NCBI GenBank assembly: GCA_964019135.1
Contig: OZ025252.1
Coordinates: 42,968,156 to 43,032,155, forward strand
From: Arenicola marina
Taxonomy: Eukaryota > Annelida > Polychaeta > Arenicolidae
Direction of reading: 5' to 3'
DNA: 64,000 nt
A program made the position numbers and the translations under genes. The notes under the pieces were generated by a model. It ran no database searches. It was not told the origin of the DNA and saw only the letters and a list, made by a program, of their open reading frames with translations. Below are positions 33,760 through 44,418 of this stretch, one piece after another (within the stretch, counting starts at the first letter, position 1; every line of letters starts with the position of its first letter).

Positions 33760-34260
33760 GACGTTGGCGTGGCATTTGGCGTATCGACGCTTTATAATGG
33801 GCTTGGCCATGTTAAAGTGTGATTATTTGCTAGCGTCCAAACTACGGCTTCGATTTTGATGCAAATTGGCAAACGTGACGCCAGTAATATGGGTACATAT
33901 TTCACCACATATGAGTCATCCACCAACATTCATACCCTTAGTCACAGCGATTTTTTTGCACTTTCGGCAATGTCAAAATTGATCATCCAATAACTTGACA
34001 ACTATAAATGAGAGGTGAAATCTGAGCCCACATTTCTTTTGCGCCTGGCTCTGAAAAATACTCTGAAACAAACCGCGAATCTCTAAACCAAATAGACTAT
34101 TAACGAAGTTACGCGGGAAAACATGTTTTGTAAATTTGACCATGATGTGACCTTGACCTTGAAAGCGTGATCTTGAACAATATAAGCTTAGTGCTTCGCG
34201 CTCGCGAGGAGGCCATGTTCCCGCCAAAATACTCCCGTAGGGTCCCATGTTAAACCAAAA
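33760..34260 (+). repeat. Dispersed element with TGACCTTGACCTTG core (copy 1)
   Basis: Shares CGAATCTCTA, ATTAACGAAGTTACGCGGGA, GTGACCTTGACCTTG and CCCGTAGGGTCCCATGTTAA with 37400-37940 and 38350-38660, all in the same orientation. There is no coding capacity. Confidence 0.8.
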
Positions 34261-34870
34261 CAAAACAACAAGCAACAATTACGATTCGTCGGGGGCGGTG
34301 TGATAATTTAAAGTATAAGAACTGTATGATTCCGGCCACCATCAAAACCTGGCTGACATGCAGCAGTAAGCTTAAATGGCGCGAAGAATCTCAGTCTCGC
34401 TGTCGCTGAGAGGGAGCTGTCTTCAGACTGCAGTATTACTTATGCAATCATAACGATAGACTGCAGGATACGAAATACTCTACCGCAGTGCGCTCTTCAT
34501 ATGTATCAATGGAAGCAGCAGGAGCCTAGACCCTGTGCATGTGGTAGCGATGTCAACATTGGTGCCGGTGCGGCGGTGGGTGACGCAACCCTCGCTCGTT
34601 ACTTGACCAGTTGACATGCGGGATGTCCGTCTTGCGGTTTTAGCAGTCTGCCCAGCTACCGGCGCCGTTTGCCGCATTGCGTTTAGAGTAATTGGAGTAA
34701 TTGTTAAAGCAGAATAACGTACGTTATCGCTTAATTTTTCGGTTTTCAACCTGAATAGAATAGTTCCCAATAAATGATAAACCAAGTGATACATGGATGT
34801 TAGCGCATCAAAACCGCACAAGACAGCAAGATGGCTATGCGCTTTTTATATCCTTTTTATTGTAGAATTG
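34260..34870. other. Unassigned stretch
   Basis: Frames on the minus strand (34480-34821) have no recognisable domain. No element is identified. Confidence 0.4.
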
Positions 34871-34873
34871 TTG

Positions 34874-34960
34874 TTAGCCTGAATGTTCAGACGTTACAGT
34901 CTGATGCTTACAGTCACAAGAACAAGTGTCAAGACTGTACCGTCTGAACATTCAGGCTAA
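34874..34960. repeat. Hairpin with 28-bp arms
   Basis: TTAGCCTGAATGTTCAGACG starts the left arm and its reverse complement ends at 34960; there is about one mismatch in 28 bp. The right arm and loop (CAAGAACAAGTGTCAAGACT) reappear in reverse complement at 47337-47385. Confidence 0.88.
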
Positions 34961-34981
34961 ATTGTTGTAAGCTTACGTAAT

Positions 34982-35007
34982 ACAGTTACCCAGGACTGGG
35001 TAACTGT
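34982..35007. repeat. Perfect 12-bp hairpin with a two-base loop
   Basis: ACAGTTACCCAG, GA, CTGGGTAACTGT. It is followed at once by another small palindrome (GTGGTACTACCAC). Confidence 0.85.
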
Positions 35008-35020
35008 GGTACTACCACAG

Positions 35021-35208
35021 GCGCTCAGATCAGTTGATACGAAGCCCGCCCGCCACAAGTAAATAAAGATTTACTTGTGGCGGGCGGGCTTCGTATCAAC
35101 TGATCTGAGCGCAAAGATTTACTTGTGGCGGGCGGGCTTCGTATCAACTGATCTGAGCGCAAAGATTTACTTGTGGCGGGCGGGCTTCGTATCAACTGAT
35201 CTGAGCGC
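35021..35208. repeat. Perfect 44-bp palindrome with the right arm triplicated
   Basis: The left arm 35021-35064 (GCGCTCAGATCAGTTGATAC...) and right arm 35069-35112 are exact reverse complements around a 4-nt AAAG loop. The AAAG plus right-arm unit (48 bp) then repeats exactly twice more, at 35113-35160 and 35161-35208. The identity of all copies indicates very recent origin, ongoing homogenisation, or an assembly artefact. Confidence 0.95.
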
Positions 35209-35251
35209 CTGTGGGTACTACAGTACAGTACAGTGTCTACCAGTCTACTTG

Positions 35252-35307
35252 GCGCAAGTGCCCCCAGGCAAGCCCGCTTCAGCGGGTTTGCCTGGGGGCA
35301 CTTGCGC
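35252..35307. repeat. Hairpin with 26-bp arms and TTCA loop
   Basis: GCGCAAGTGCCCCCAGGCAA... (35252-35277) pairs with 35282-35307 with a single mismatch. The stem is GC-rich. Confidence 0.93.
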
Positions 35308-35331
35308 TAACCAGTCAGTCTACAGACAGTT

Positions 35332-35898
35332 TAGTACTAAAGTCAAAGTCATAAATGCCGTAGACTCACGTTTTGGCCCATATTTTCCGCGAATTTTTCT
35401 CGATCGCTCTAAAAATCACTGACCTGACAAAGCAACCCTGTGCAATTTTAATGATACCAAACTTACGTGCGTACTGCGAGGTTATCCTTTTTTAAGACAC
35501 AAACAATATTTCTCCGTGCTGACACTCCATTGGCACGAAACGCAGTTTCGTAAACATACTAAAGCACACGTCATAAAATGACGTAGTTGCCATGGCGCCG
35601 AACGTGCTCTGAGCTATATTTGCACCAGCCACGCGCGCCATGGCAACAGCCTTTCATTGTCTGTGATTTAGTCTATTTGTCACAAAGTGTCTGCTGCCAA
35701 TGGAGTGTCAGCATGGAGAAATATTGTTTGTGTCTTAAAAAAGGATAAGCTCACAGTACACACGTAAGTTTGGTATCATTAAAATTGCACAGGGTTGCTT
35801 TGTCAGATCAGTGATTTTTAGAGCGATCGCGCCAAATTCGCGGAAAATATGGGCCGAAACGTGAGTCTACGGCATTTATGACTTTGACTTTAGTAGTA
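35332..35898. mobile_element. Foldback/MITE element with 204-bp terminal inverted repeats
   Basis: Arms 35332-35535 and 35695-35898 are inverted repeats of equal length with limited divergence (termini TAGTACTAAAGTCAAAGTC and GACTTTGACTTTAGTAGTA). The 159-bp centre has smaller palindromes and no coding region. Confidence 0.9.
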
Positions 35899-36800
35899 TT
35901 ACAGTACTACAGTGCCTATTTTAGTACACAGTCACAGTGTACAGTGTTGACAAGTGTCACTGGGCCCATTTCTTTGGGCCAGGTTTCGGTAATAAAAAAT
36001 ACTGTCTCGAGCTGTCACTGTGTCAAACACACACCGTCACTGTGTCAGACACACACACACAGCCAATGCGTCACTCAGCCGTCAGTGTCAGTGACAGTTG
36101 ACCCTGGCAATTTTATTGTCACCTAATTTTAGGCTAGCCTAGCCGCATGACTAGAATTTTCATTTTCAGGCTGACCAAGCTTGGATCCAGGGATGTTGCA
36201 AGGTGGGGGGGGGGGGGGTGGGGATCATCCACTTCCCTTGAAATGTTATGCCCTGGCAGCAATTTAACCATAAAAAGGTACACACCAAAATTGGCAGGTT
36301 TATCATGTTTATATCTAAGATGGCATCTAAATCGAAGTCTTCATTTGCAAATGGAAAAGGACAAAAAAATGTGGGGTGGGGGTGGGGGCTGCAGGCAGAT
36401 GTGCCCCACCACCCAAGGCCTCTTTGATCTCTCTGGACCAGCCATAATTAAATAATAATTTATGTTATTTTTCTAATTTTGTCAGCGCTGATAAAGATTA
36501 AATGAATAACATTGGGATAATTATTATGCATAGTCTAAGAGTGATACAAAAATAATGCTATTGGCAACTGATATGGCAAAATCCATTTCCATAAACAATT
36601 GTCAATATCAATAGACTGATTACACAAGTGGTAAAAGGCTGGTAAAAGTAGTTTGCTTAGAATCTTGCAAAAAAAAAGTTATCCATTTATATAACCTTTC
36701 GGTACAGGTAATTTCGCCACTTTAGATCAATATGAATAAAGTCATCAAGGCAAATTTACATTAGGTCACCATCACTGGTACCTGCGCAATCACAAACATT
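35899..36800. other. Unassigned stretch with CA-rich and G-run simple sequence
   Basis: CACTGTGTCA-type repeats occur at 36013-36065 and G runs at 36206-36219 and 36372-36390. No gene is seen. Confidence 0.5.
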
Positions 36801-36819
36801 AACTAGAATTTGTCAAGCA

Positions 36820-37020
36820 TAGCTTGAGAGGGAAGACGAAAATCGGGGGATAGGTGCAACTGACCATGAGCCGATAACTATGAAAGGTCACAGATAAAGG
36901 GGCCGCATTCATAATCCCGCTTATAACATAGCTGGAAGATAGCGAGAATATATGAATCTCCAAAAAGTCTCTAAAGAATACTCTGAAACAAACCGCGGAT
37001 ATATACCCAATATTACCCAA
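36820..37020 (+). repeat. Fragment of the TGACCTTGACC-family dispersed element
   Basis: GGGAAGACGAAAATCG and GAATACTCTGAAACAAACCG match the copies at 33.7-34.1 kb and 37.4-37.9 kb. The fragment is truncated. Confidence 0.55.
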
Positions 37021-37185
37021 TGTGGACCTGTTTCGTTGTGGTGCGAGATATAAAGATCGAGACGAGACGGGCGGATGTTGTGCTTCGGTCGAGCCTATGG
37101 AAGACCGAGGGCAGGATTTCGTATGAAATATGACTGATCGAGCGGGTTTGGGGACTACTGAAACAGTAGCATATACGTACAACGC

Positions 37186-37258
37186 GGCACTTTGGCGTAG
37201 TGGATAAGGCTTTCGACAGTGGGCATGAAGGTTGGGTGTTCAAACCCAACTGGGTACC
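37186..37258 (+). other. tRNA-like sequence, probably a pseudo-tRNA or SINE head
   Basis: The 73-nt segment has an A-box-like TAGTGGATAAGG, a T arm TTGGG-TGTTCAAA-CCCAA, and ends (GGCACTT/GGGTACC) that pair imperfectly. The anticodon arm does not fold cleanly, so a functional tRNA is unlikely. Dispersed repeats on both sides favour a SINE head. Confidence 0.5.
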
Positions 37259-37399
37259 TATTATTAATATTTTTTCGTTTTTATGCTGGAAACACATTTC
37301 GGTTGATATAAAAGAAACATTCGGCCCGCGGGCGTCAGTTTTTGAACATAGAATTGCAAAGGGCTAGTGACAATATTGGGTTATATAGGCCGAAACGTC

Positions 37400-37940
37400 T
37401 CGATCCGTCTTCAAGTGGCGGAATCGAGTCTTTATAATGGGATAATATTTCTTTGCGTTCAAACTACTGGTTCGATTTCCATGGCATTTGGCACACATGA
37501 TGTTAGTAATATTGGTACATATTCCACCACATGTAGGTAATCTACCTGCATGCATGTGGTCACCGCAATTTTGTATAATTTTTCTTGGGTTACAATTGAT
37601 CATCCAACTCAAAAACTATAAATGTGAGGTGAAATCCGAAGGCACACAACTTTCGCGCCTGTCTCTGAAGAAACAAACCGCGGATCTCTAGACCCAATAT
37701 TAACTGAGTTACGCGGGAAAACATGTTTCATGACCATGACCTTGCCGTGACCTTGACCTTGGAAGCGTAACCTTGATCAATATAGTACTTTCCGCCCAAA
37801 TACTACTGTCATGTTTCACGCAAGGTGTTGTTTGTCTGAGATGTCCCCTTCATGGAGAAATTGGGGAGGTCATTTTCCCGCCAAAATGCTCCCGTAGGGT
37901 CCCATGTTAAACTTTGGGAATTTTTAGCGGGAAAACTATG
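37400..37940 (+). repeat. Dispersed TGACCTTGACCTTG-core element (copy 2)
   Basis: Matches 33760-34260 through most of its length and adds TTTGGGAATTTTTAGCGGGA at the end, shared with copy 3. Confidence 0.8.
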
Positions 37941-38069
37941 CGTGATAGGCAAAATGTGAAGGCGGTTTCCATATCCAAGTCGACGTTTGCCCGTCGTTTG
38001 CAACTAATCCCGACTCTCTAGCGTCGCTATTAAGCGAACGGCGGCCATCGCAACCCCGAAAGAGTGCCG

Positions 38070-38172
38070 GTCCATATCGCCGTTGACTCATAATGGGAGC
38101 GTCGGCATGGAGGGGGTGCACCTCTTGTGAGCGCTCTAGCGGCCAAACTAAGCGTCCTAGAGCATTTCTGAG
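38070..38172 (+). repeat. Dispersed roughly 105-bp element (copy 2)
   Basis: Matches 28868-28975 (CCATATCGCCGTTGAC, then CATAATGGGAG and CCAAACTAAGCGTCCT). Confidence 0.8.
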
Positions 38173-38349
38173 GTGGTTTTCATAAGTCTAGCTCACATTT
38201 CTCTCTCCATTCATGCCAAATCTGGGCTCCCTATCTCAAATATTAACCGAGTTATGGCCTTGCAAAGTTTAAAACGCCACTTGACACGTACGCTGAATAT
38301 AGATTGGCCGATTACTCGAAAATCGTTCAGTATCCGGAAACATTTGAGC

Positions 38350-38660
38350 CAGTCATGCGTGTCCGCCTCTCTCCGCAGAATACTCTCCAACAAACAACGA
38401 ATCTCTAGACGCGATATTAACGAAGTTACGCGGGAACACATGTTTCGTGTCCTTGACCTTGCTGCGACCTTGACCTTGGAAGCATGACCTTGACCAATAT
38501 AGTTATTCGTGCCCAATTACTAATGTCATGTATCACGCCAGGTGACGTTTGTTCCACTTGTGCCCTTCACGGAGAAATTGAGACCACTTTCCCGCCAAAA
38601 TGCTGCCGTAGGATCCCATGTTAAACTTTGGGAATTTTTAGCGGGAAAACTATTCAGGCG
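38350..38660 (+). repeat. Dispersed TGACCTTGACCTTG-core element (copy 3)
   Basis: Shares AATCTCTAGACGCGATATTA-type, ACGCGGGA, GACCTTGACCTTGGAAGC and the terminal TTTGGGAATTTTTAGCGGGA with copy 2. Confidence 0.8.
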
Positions 38661-38799
38661 ATTTTTACAATTTTGAGACGATATATAACGTACCAATGGG
38701 CCCAATAACAGAAATAATGGTGAGCGTCATTAGATGAAAACTAAGACAGTAGTAGTGATTTTTCCGATTTTTGGTCCTATCTTTTAATGGTTAAGCGAA

Positions 38800-39290
38800 A
38801 TGTGAAAAATTCCTGTGACCTTCACCTTTGACCTAGATTGCCCATCTACAAACTTGGTCTGACGGTAGGCCGTGGCATTATCTATGCAGAAGGAGAAGTC
38901 GATATCTCAAACTTTGTAAAAAAAAAAAAAAAATCCAAAGTTGTCAATTTTCAAGAGCCCGTGGCGCGAAAACTTTTCATCCTACATCAAATCTGATGTC
39001 AGTAGCGAGAAAGGAGCTGAGTATTTTGACACTAATTGCGGCTCTCTAGCTGCAATATTAAGAGAGCTAGAGCGGAAAATGTGTTTTGGACGTATGACGT
39101 CATCGTGACGTTGACCTTTGAGTTATATTGCCCATCTACGAACTTGACCTGTCGATTGGCTGCCGGAATGTTTTGGTAAAAGAAGAGAACGATATCTTTA
39201 GACATTCGACAGATAATGCTCTGACAGACAGACAGACAGACACACAGACAAACCGAACACACCGACATAAGACGAAAATCGTAGATTTTC
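38800..39290 (+). repeat. More distant relatives of the same dispersed element, with a CAGA microsatellite
   Basis: GACCTTCACCTTTGACCTAG and TTGCCCATCTACAAACTTGG occur at 38818-38855 and again, changed, at 39109-39150. A (CAGA)n tract lies at 39225-39250, followed by the small palindrome GACGAAAATCGTAGATTTTCGTC (split as GACGAAAATC and GATTTTCGTC) at 39270-39293. Confidence 0.65.
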
Positions 39291-39299
39291 GTCTTAACA

Positions 39300-40962
39300 A
39301 CAGTTTAATGAAAGATATTTTACAAGAAAACTAAAATTATCTCAAAATATTTAGTTCCCAATAAATTACTTTTGACTGAAAATCAGCCTTTTTTGCATGC
39401 CATTAGTATCAATCAGTACCTTAAGTTAGAGGGAGTTTATTTTAATATTTATATTACAATATTCCTTAGGCTTATTAAAAACCATGCCTAGCCTATGCAT
39501 TAAAAAATTATGTGTTATATATTAAGCATGTTATATGTTAACCACTTAATAACTGCATGTCGTTTATCCACTTGTTGTCTGTTAATTTAGCCTAGTTCTA
39601 TAAGAGACATTAAAAGTGTTTGCCAAAAAAGACAGAGTACAATTGCTCAAGTCTTACTTGGTTTATTCCATTCCCATGTTGAAATACCAATGAACATTGC
39701 ATATTTATAAAAATATATATAATGGCAGTTAATGGATGCTGATCACCTATAGTAAAATGATTTTCACAGACAGTTAGCATGGTTAGAGCAGTTGTCACAT
39801 ACAGCTCAGCCAATTACCATGGTTTTATTTTTTATTACTCAATCTAATTGGCTTCCAGCATATTATGTAAGTTGCAGAGGTGCGCAAATTACATTTAGGG
39901 TTTGAAATTCTTTTGGTCTGAGATTTGGTCAAACTATTGCTAACCACATATATTAAAAGTGAGTTTCATTTATCCAGCAATGTGGAAATATGGCTATATT
40001 GTCAATTGCTTTATGAACTGGCACACTAGCATGAAATTGTCTTACCAGCTTAATTTACCGTATAAACTGGTTTCTTCAAAACCTTGCATTGCATAACGGA
40101 ATCATCCTTTTATAATTTCCATGTCAGGCTCAAATTCGACACATATGTGGTAATCAGGGCCACATACCTATGTAGTTAAGTGGTGCTTTATGGAACATTC
40201 AGGTCTTGTCATACTGTATCTATGTGACTCAATTTTCTTTGTTTGCAAAGTCATGCCCCCAACTCATAGGGTTATACTTCTAGCATGTAAAGGATATGTC
40301 ATATCCTAGAAAGATGTGAGATATCTATTCTCCATGAAAATACTGTTTCACGGTTTTAGTCTAATTTAGCTCTAATTTGGTTCAAGTTGAATATAATCTT
40401 GATGGATTAGTTATGGGGCATTATGATATAATGTAACCATTTAGCGAAAATACAGTTATGAATTCCATATTGTTAACATATGAAGTATATCACACAATCT
40501 GCTATTGACCATTTGTAGTTTTTGCATGGCAGTTTTGTTTTATTAATGATCATAGGAGCATACTCAGTATTTCATCACTTAACTATCACCTCAATCTGTG
40601 TTATTATTTGAATTAAACATACAGGCCTACATTTTCATTTGCTTTGACATGCAGTTTATGTATATCCACCTCATTACAGATTTAAACACCCATAGTTTTC
40701 TTTACCTTTCCCAGTAGCTATGCATTACTGGTAGTTATGCATTATGAATCCACTTATATTAGCGATCTTTATAAACTTGATGAGATGCACTAGAAATCTG
40801 CAACACTTCCCACATTCTGTCCAGATATATCCAGGTAATTCAGACAATCAGTATAGGCCTAATTTAGTCTAGAAATAGTAGAACTTTTTCGATCCAAAAA
40901 TAGTTGAGCTCGCCTTTTAGGTTTTATACCTATATGACATATTATTTGTGTGTTTATTGCAG
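39300..40962. other. AT-rich upstream region of the carrier gene
   Basis: Unique-looking AT-rich sequence. A non-coding first exon and promoter of the carrier gene probably lie here, because the coding first exon is preceded by an acceptor, but I could not locate them. Confidence 0.4.
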
Positions 40963-43011
40963 CACTAACATTAGGACTGAGGAAAGACTACAATACCAAT
41001 CATGTCTAAGAAAAGTATAGAATATACCTTGGATTTTGTTGCTGGACTTGCTGGAGGTATGATGCATCCACTTCAGTGGAAAAAAGTAAAACTGATATTT
41101 TACTGTATGTGTGAAAACCCTAATATAAAATATCATATAACCAAATGCAATTATGTATATGTAATATGAATATACCAGTTTGGTTAACTAATGATATTTT
41201 TATATCATGCTGAATGTGATATGTACCAGTAATTTTAGAATTTGCCTGTATAGATATGTTAATTCCCCACTTAATCTCATATTGTATATAAAAGAGACAG
41301 TGATATGGGAACTTAATTATCAACAGGTATTTCATCTTTCTAATAATGTTTGCATGGTGTGCTTGCAGGATCAGCAGGGTTGATAGTTGGCCATCCCTTC
41401 GACACAGTAAAGGTGGTTGCCTTCATCAATATACCTTTCTTTGTTTCATATTTCATATTAAGGACGTATGTCATATCTCCTGGTACTTTTGTCCTATATC
41501 AATGTCATGTATATAATAATACACAGCAAAGTGCAACCCCATGCTATCGAAATGTGCATGCTATGTTATAGACTCATATGATTTGAAGATTTAAGTCACT
41601 AAATTCAATATATCAATCAGTCAATTATATCAGAAACAATCTCACCCGATATCCCATATCATTACTTTGATTATAGGCGGATTGTTATTTCAGGTCTTTC
41701 AACAGCTGTCTCGGAGGCAGTCGTCAATGTTCCAGACCGCTAAACGAATCGCAAAGGCACATATGGTACGAGGATTTGGTTTTAAACCCCTCATAATTGT
41801 TTCACATTGGGAATTCTGGCACAATGAACACAATACCGGGAATTCAAAAATGTAAGACTCGGGTGCAAATACCATAAGGTACTTTGTAAGGTTATGTCAA
41901 ACTTTCCATGCATTGTATGTTGTTTTTATCTTTTCCTTGACAGTTTCGCGGATTCTTCCAAGGCATGGGTTTTCCGCTGGCGTCTGTTGGCTTTTTGAAC
42001 AGTATATTTTTTGGTTCGTATGGAAATACCGTACGGTTTTTGGGCTGGGCTCGACGAGGCAAACCTGACGACAAAGGGGACTTGTTCGACACATTCATAG
42101 CAGCTGCTGTGGGGGGCGGTATCCAAGCAGTGCCCTGCACAACCATTGAGCTGGTAAAGGTCCGACTCCAAGGTCAACTCTTGGCACAGGCCGCGGCTGC
42201 GACAGGTACCTATTTCCTGATGTAGACAAAGTGGTTTAAATCATAGCGGACGTTTAGCAGTATGATGACCCTGTCAGTGATCACGAAGAATTGTATCGTT
42301 AGGTAATGCCACAGGTAACTTGAACCAAACATATAGGTTTATATAATGCCTTATGGTTAATGGTAATTGCTTATCAATAGTGGTCCTGTCCCTAGATAAT
42401 CCTAGACAGGTTTCCTGAATATTTTTAAATGTTCATATACACGCTGAGCGTTATGTTATTTATTAAGAACTATACGTACTAATGCTAAACAAATTTGTTT
42501 CTAATTAGCACAAAAGGATTACATCGGCCCTCATTACCGGGGACCTGTGGACTGCGTTCGTACGATATTCCGCGAAGAGGGTTTGCGAGGCTGTTTCCGC
42601 GGCTTGCCCATCACAGTCATGCGGGACATGACTGGATTCTCCATGTACATGACGTCATACGAAGTGATGCGTCGTAACTGGACGCCTGACGGGGAGCAGC
42701 CGTCGTACAAGACGGAGCTTCTTGCCGGAGGGCTGGCTGGGGTTTTCTCCTGGGTAATTAACATCCAAATGGATGTCGTTAAGACGCGGTTACAACAGGA
42801 CGGCATTCGACGGACTCGTTACGTAGGAATGGTAGATTGTGTCAGGCAGGCGGTGCACCAAGAAGGGAGTATGGCGCTGTGGCGGGGCTTAACTACGACA
42901 TGCACCAGAGCTTTCCCCGTAAACGCCGTGACTTTGTGCGTGTATTCAAAGTCGCTGGAAAGCATGAAAGTGGCGTATGGAAAACGTTATGGAGGCAAGG
43001 AGGAGTGGTAG
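40963..43011 (+). CDS. SLC25 mitochondrial carrier, SLC25A45/47/48-like (complete, five exons)
   Basis: This gene encodes an inner-mitochondrial-membrane solute carrier. Coding exons are 41002-41056, 41369-41412, 41694-41765, 41944-42205 and 42509-43011; all introns are GT-AG, phases match, and the product is 311 residues, the usual length. The three SLC25 repeats are visible: signature 1 is HPFDTVK (P28-K33), signature 2 TIELVKVRLQ (T124-Q133), signature 3 QMDVVKTRLQ (Q231-Q240). Repeats 2 and 3 keep the acidic and basic residues, but the helix-kink proline is Thr and Gln. EEGLRGCFRG and QEGSMALWRG are the usual half-repeat motifs, and RAFPVNAVT near the C-terminus is typical of the SLC25A45/47/48 group. 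The substrate cannot be read from sequence. An acceptor before 40963 implies an upstream 5' UTR exon. Confidence 0.93.
41002..41056 (+). CDS. Carrier gene exon 1 (coding part)
   Basis: The first ATG encodes MSKKSIEYTLDFVAGLAG and splits the next glycine codon at a GTATGA donor. The exon probably begins at 40963 after TTTATTGCAG, giving 39 nt of 5' UTR in this exon. Confidence 0.85.
41369..41412 (+). CDS. Carrier gene exon 2 (first SLC25 signature)
   Basis: This 44-bp exon after TGCTTGCAG encodes GSAGLIVGHPFDTVK and ends at AAG|GTGGTT, phase 0. It carries the P-x-D-x-x-K motif of repeat 1. Confidence 0.92.
41694..41765 (+). CDS. Carrier gene exon 3
   Basis: This 72-bp exon, bounded by TTATTTCAG and GTACGA, encodes 24 residues (VFQQLSRRQSSMFQTAKRIA...). 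It matches the loop after helix 1. The usual E-G before the F-F-x-G motif is absent. Confidence 0.85.
41944..42205 (+). CDS. Carrier gene exon 4 (end of repeat 1, start of repeat 2)
   Basis: The exon follows TTTCCTTGACAG and ends in phase 1 at ACAG|GTACCT. It encodes FRGFFQGMGFPLASVGFLNS, a helix, and the second signature TIELVKVRLQ. Confidence 0.92.
42509..43011 (+). CDS. Carrier gene exon 5 (repeats 2-3, stop)
   Basis: The exon follows TTTCTAATTAG and runs to TAG at 43009-43011. It holds YRGPVDCVRTIFREEGLRGC, the third signature, the half-repeat QEGSMALWRG, and RAFPVNAVT. GC content rises sharply over the exon. Confidence 0.93.
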
Positions 43012-44360
43012 ATTTCATGGTGTGTTTATAGAAGGATGGGACATTCATCTATGGTAGCTAGACTGTTTATTCGGATACTTAACGGTTTAATATCAAACTG
43101 TTATGGCTTATTGACATCCAGGCGTCTAATGTGGACAACCTTAGTTTGATCGCTATGTAGGCATACTTTTGATTTGTTGAAATTATGCTCAAAACCATAC
43201 TGTAACTAAATACGTTGTTGATTATATATACATGTACGTATACATTTATATATGCATGTATACCGGTATATAACGAAGGTTATATATATGATAGCATGTC
43301 TCGGCTCACGGTGTTTGCAACTACTGTAGACAACCACATGGCAGTGATAATTCAGATTTGTTTTCCGTTTGATGTATTATAGAAATCGACCACCTGTTAT
43401 GTGTTGTAATATGATGAATCTCCAGGTCTCAAACGTTGTGGCAGCTGATCACGAAAAATATAACTGGAAATATTGGATCGCTTCTTCCGCCCCGCTTGAA
43501 GTTTAAGCAGCTGAACGAGTTTCAATTCTGTCACTTGTGTTCACGTCGTACGCGGTTGCTTATTAAATGTATAGTGCTTTTGCTTTGATTTTTGGTGTGC
43601 GTGGTCGATCGGTGCAAGAATAGGGACAGCGGTGCGCTCAAGTAGTAGCGATATTGGTATATATGCACGTTTGTTAATGTAACCTTCGAAAGGAGGTTTG
43701 TCGAAGTAATGATCTCCAAATCGTGAAATGACGTTCTTGAATGCTGTTTTATTAGCTGTATTAAGTGATTAAAAGCTCATTTGACTTATGCTAACATTGT
43801 ATTTGTATGTTTTGTGTTGTTCCATTGAAAAGTTGGGGAACTTTATCAACATATTTTACACTATAGTCGGCACGGAAAATATTTGCCGCCTCGTTTTCTA
43901 ATTTGACACAAAATATTTCATTGACAAGCCTTAAATCAGTTAATATTTATCATCTTGACCTAAAGACCCAACAGAATTTGGCGTACTCACAGTCCTGTTC
44001 AGGCTGTTGTCAAAAGAATTCACATGATGCCAACATTACAAGTTTCACGCAAACGAAGAAGACAAATTTCCCTATGGCCGTCGCTCTGTTTACCTTGTCA
44101 TCTGTCGTGTCTGTGGGCAATAGTATGGCTGGTATATTGGGGGGGGGGGGGTCAATTGTGTTACTGTCCAGCCGTAACTTGAATTAAGCTTGCATGTGTT
44201 CATAGGCCCTCTCATATATATGAACATTAAAGCTACAAACTCTTTCCTTTCGCATTGCTTTTGCATTGAGACGCTAAAATTACTGTTAGTATATACATTT
44301 TGCACGGGCACATAATGTTCTGTCCCCCTTTCTAGTGCCTGATATTAGACTCTTCCGCGG
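43012..44360. other. 3' flank of the carrier gene
   Basis: An alternating TA/TG-rich tract lies at 43218-43290. ATTAAA at 43768-43773 could be a polyadenylation signal, but this is weak. A G run lies at 44140-44150. No second gene is seen. Confidence 0.45.
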
Positions 44361-44372
44361 TCCTACTTTTAG

Positions 44373-44418
44373 CCAATGAAAACGCAGTAATATGACCTTC
44401 ACATTCGGCATAAAAAGG
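44373..44418 (+). promoter_or_regulatory. Promoter-like CCAAT plus TATA-type pair
   Basis: CCAAT (44373-44377) is followed 32 bp later by ATAAAAAGG (44410-44418), a spacing seen in animal core promoters. Only a 13-codon frame starts just downstream (44452). No gene is recognised after it, so it may be an orphan, a non-coding RNA promoter or chance. Confidence 0.3.

Noticed and set aside
33617..33859. 80-codon frame with a BED-finger-like start
   Set aside because: No zinc-binding cysteines or histidines follow and the sequence runs into a dispersed repeat.
37186..37258. Functional tRNA gene
   Set aside because: T arm and A-box-like region are present, but the acceptor stem is mismatched and the anticodon arm does not fold; dispersed repeats surround it.
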